Shown: piece after piece, positions 5,776 through 6,027 of the stretch
How the letters are laid out: every line of letters starts with the position of its first letter
Numbering within the stretch: the first letter of the stretch is position 1
Assembly (NCBI GenBank): GCA_011176555.1
Contig: DUEF01000390.1
Location: forward strand, 1 to 6,027
Source: Caldilineae bacterium
GTDB taxonomy: Bacteria > Chloroflexota > Anaerolineae > J102
DNA: 6,027 nucleotides
Direction: 5' to 3'
Made by a program: the position numbers and the translations under genes
The notes under the pieces: model-generated
The model's database searches: none
What the model was told of the DNA's origin: nothing
What the model saw: only the letters and a program-made list of their open reading frames with translations

Positions 5776-6027
5776 TACATTCCTCTGTATCCAAGCTGTC
5801 CTGAAATGGTGAAGGTCGTTTCCAGCAACGGTTCCACGAAGGATTCGATCCGGCCGGGGCCCACGCGGAAGGTGGGGCCAGAGATGGCGATGGTGGCGGC
5901 AACCTGCCCCTGATGATCGAAGATGGGGGCTGCGATCTCGCTAAAGCCTTCTTCATATTCGCCATGAACGATGGCGTAGCCCTGGGAGCGCACTTGCGCC
6001 AAACATTGCACGAGGGTGGGGAGATCA
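5775..6027 (-). CDS. IclR-family transcriptional regulator, C-terminal part (5' end outside window)
   Basis: The frame runs off the right edge, so the N-terminal winged helix and most of the effector domain are missing here. The visible 83 codons match the end of an IclR effector-binding (GAF-like) domain: LAQVRSQGYAIVHGEYEEGF, then EIAAPIFDHQGQVAATIAISGP and a closing helix. The GEYEEG and AAP-(I/V)-FDH-G blocks are characteristic of the family, which controls catabolic operons in response to small aromatic or aliphatic effectors. A GTG at 6011 is in frame but lies inside the conserved domain and is not the true start. The TAA at 5777-5775 overlaps the GNAT ATG, pointing to one operon read leftward. 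Confidence 0.85.
   Translation of the reverse strand, partial: DLPTLVQCLAQVRSQGYAIVHGEYEEGFSEIAAPIFDHQGQVAATIAISGPTFRVGPGRIESFVEPLLETTFTISGQLGYRGM
5781..5786 (-). promoter_or_regulatory. Shine-Dalgarno site of the GNAT gene inside the IclR coding end
   Basis: On the minus strand AGAGGA ends five bases before the ATG at 5775. It lies within the last codons of the IclR-type gene, which supports the chosen start and coupled translation. Confidence 0.6.

Noticed and set aside
1..6027. CRISPR arrays, tRNA or rRNA genes, and insertion sequences
   Set aside because: No regularly spaced repeats, no cloverleaf or rRNA-like stretches, and no transposase frame were seen on either strand.

Overview
The window is GC-rich coding DNA from an anaerobic-type bacterium. 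Its protein families and their wording, namely a HyuA-like ASKHA ATPase, a FadR-type regulator and a 2Fe-2S/ASKHA corrinoid activator, suggest a Chloroflexota (Anaerolineae-like) genome. That placement is an inference from family resemblance; no rRNA or marker gene is present.

Layout. Positions 5-2002 (+) encode a hydantoinase/oxoprolinase (HyuA)-family ASKHA ATPase. Positions 2003-2145 are an intergenic region with a perfect 9-bp inverted repeat and repeated TGTGAC-type words. Positions 2146-2796 (+) encode a GntR/FadR-type (FCD) regulator. Positions 2797-3650 form an AT-richer island with a minus-strand two-gene module resembling a TumA/TumE (DUF6516) toxin-antitoxin pair. Each of its genes is broken by one single-base frameshift, but its promoter and Shine-Dalgarno look intact. 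Positions 3705-5282 (+) encode a 2Fe-2S plus ASKHA (DUF4445) protein of the RACE type, which reductively reactivates corrinoid proteins. Only 7 bp beyond it, on the minus strand, lie a GNAT acetyltransferase (5290-5775) and the C-terminal end of an IclR-family regulator (5775-6027, running off the window). The last two overlap by one base (TAATG).

How they may work together. The RACE protein implies a corrinoid-dependent methyltransferase system, and the HyuA-like ATPase belongs to the same ATPase superfamily. With a substrate-responsive GntR regulator between them, the plus-strand genes may belong to one C1/methyl-group or amide-catabolism locus, but no methyltransferase or corrinoid protein lies in this window. 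The toxin-antitoxin island appears to have been inserted between the regulator and the RACE gene. The GNAT-IclR pair is a separate, convergent transcription unit.

The most unusual part is the island. Both of its genes need a -1 shift at a short purine run. This could be decay, a homopolymer sequencing error, or, for the antitoxin-like gene, recoding at A_AAG_GGC or reinitiation at an ATGA overlap.
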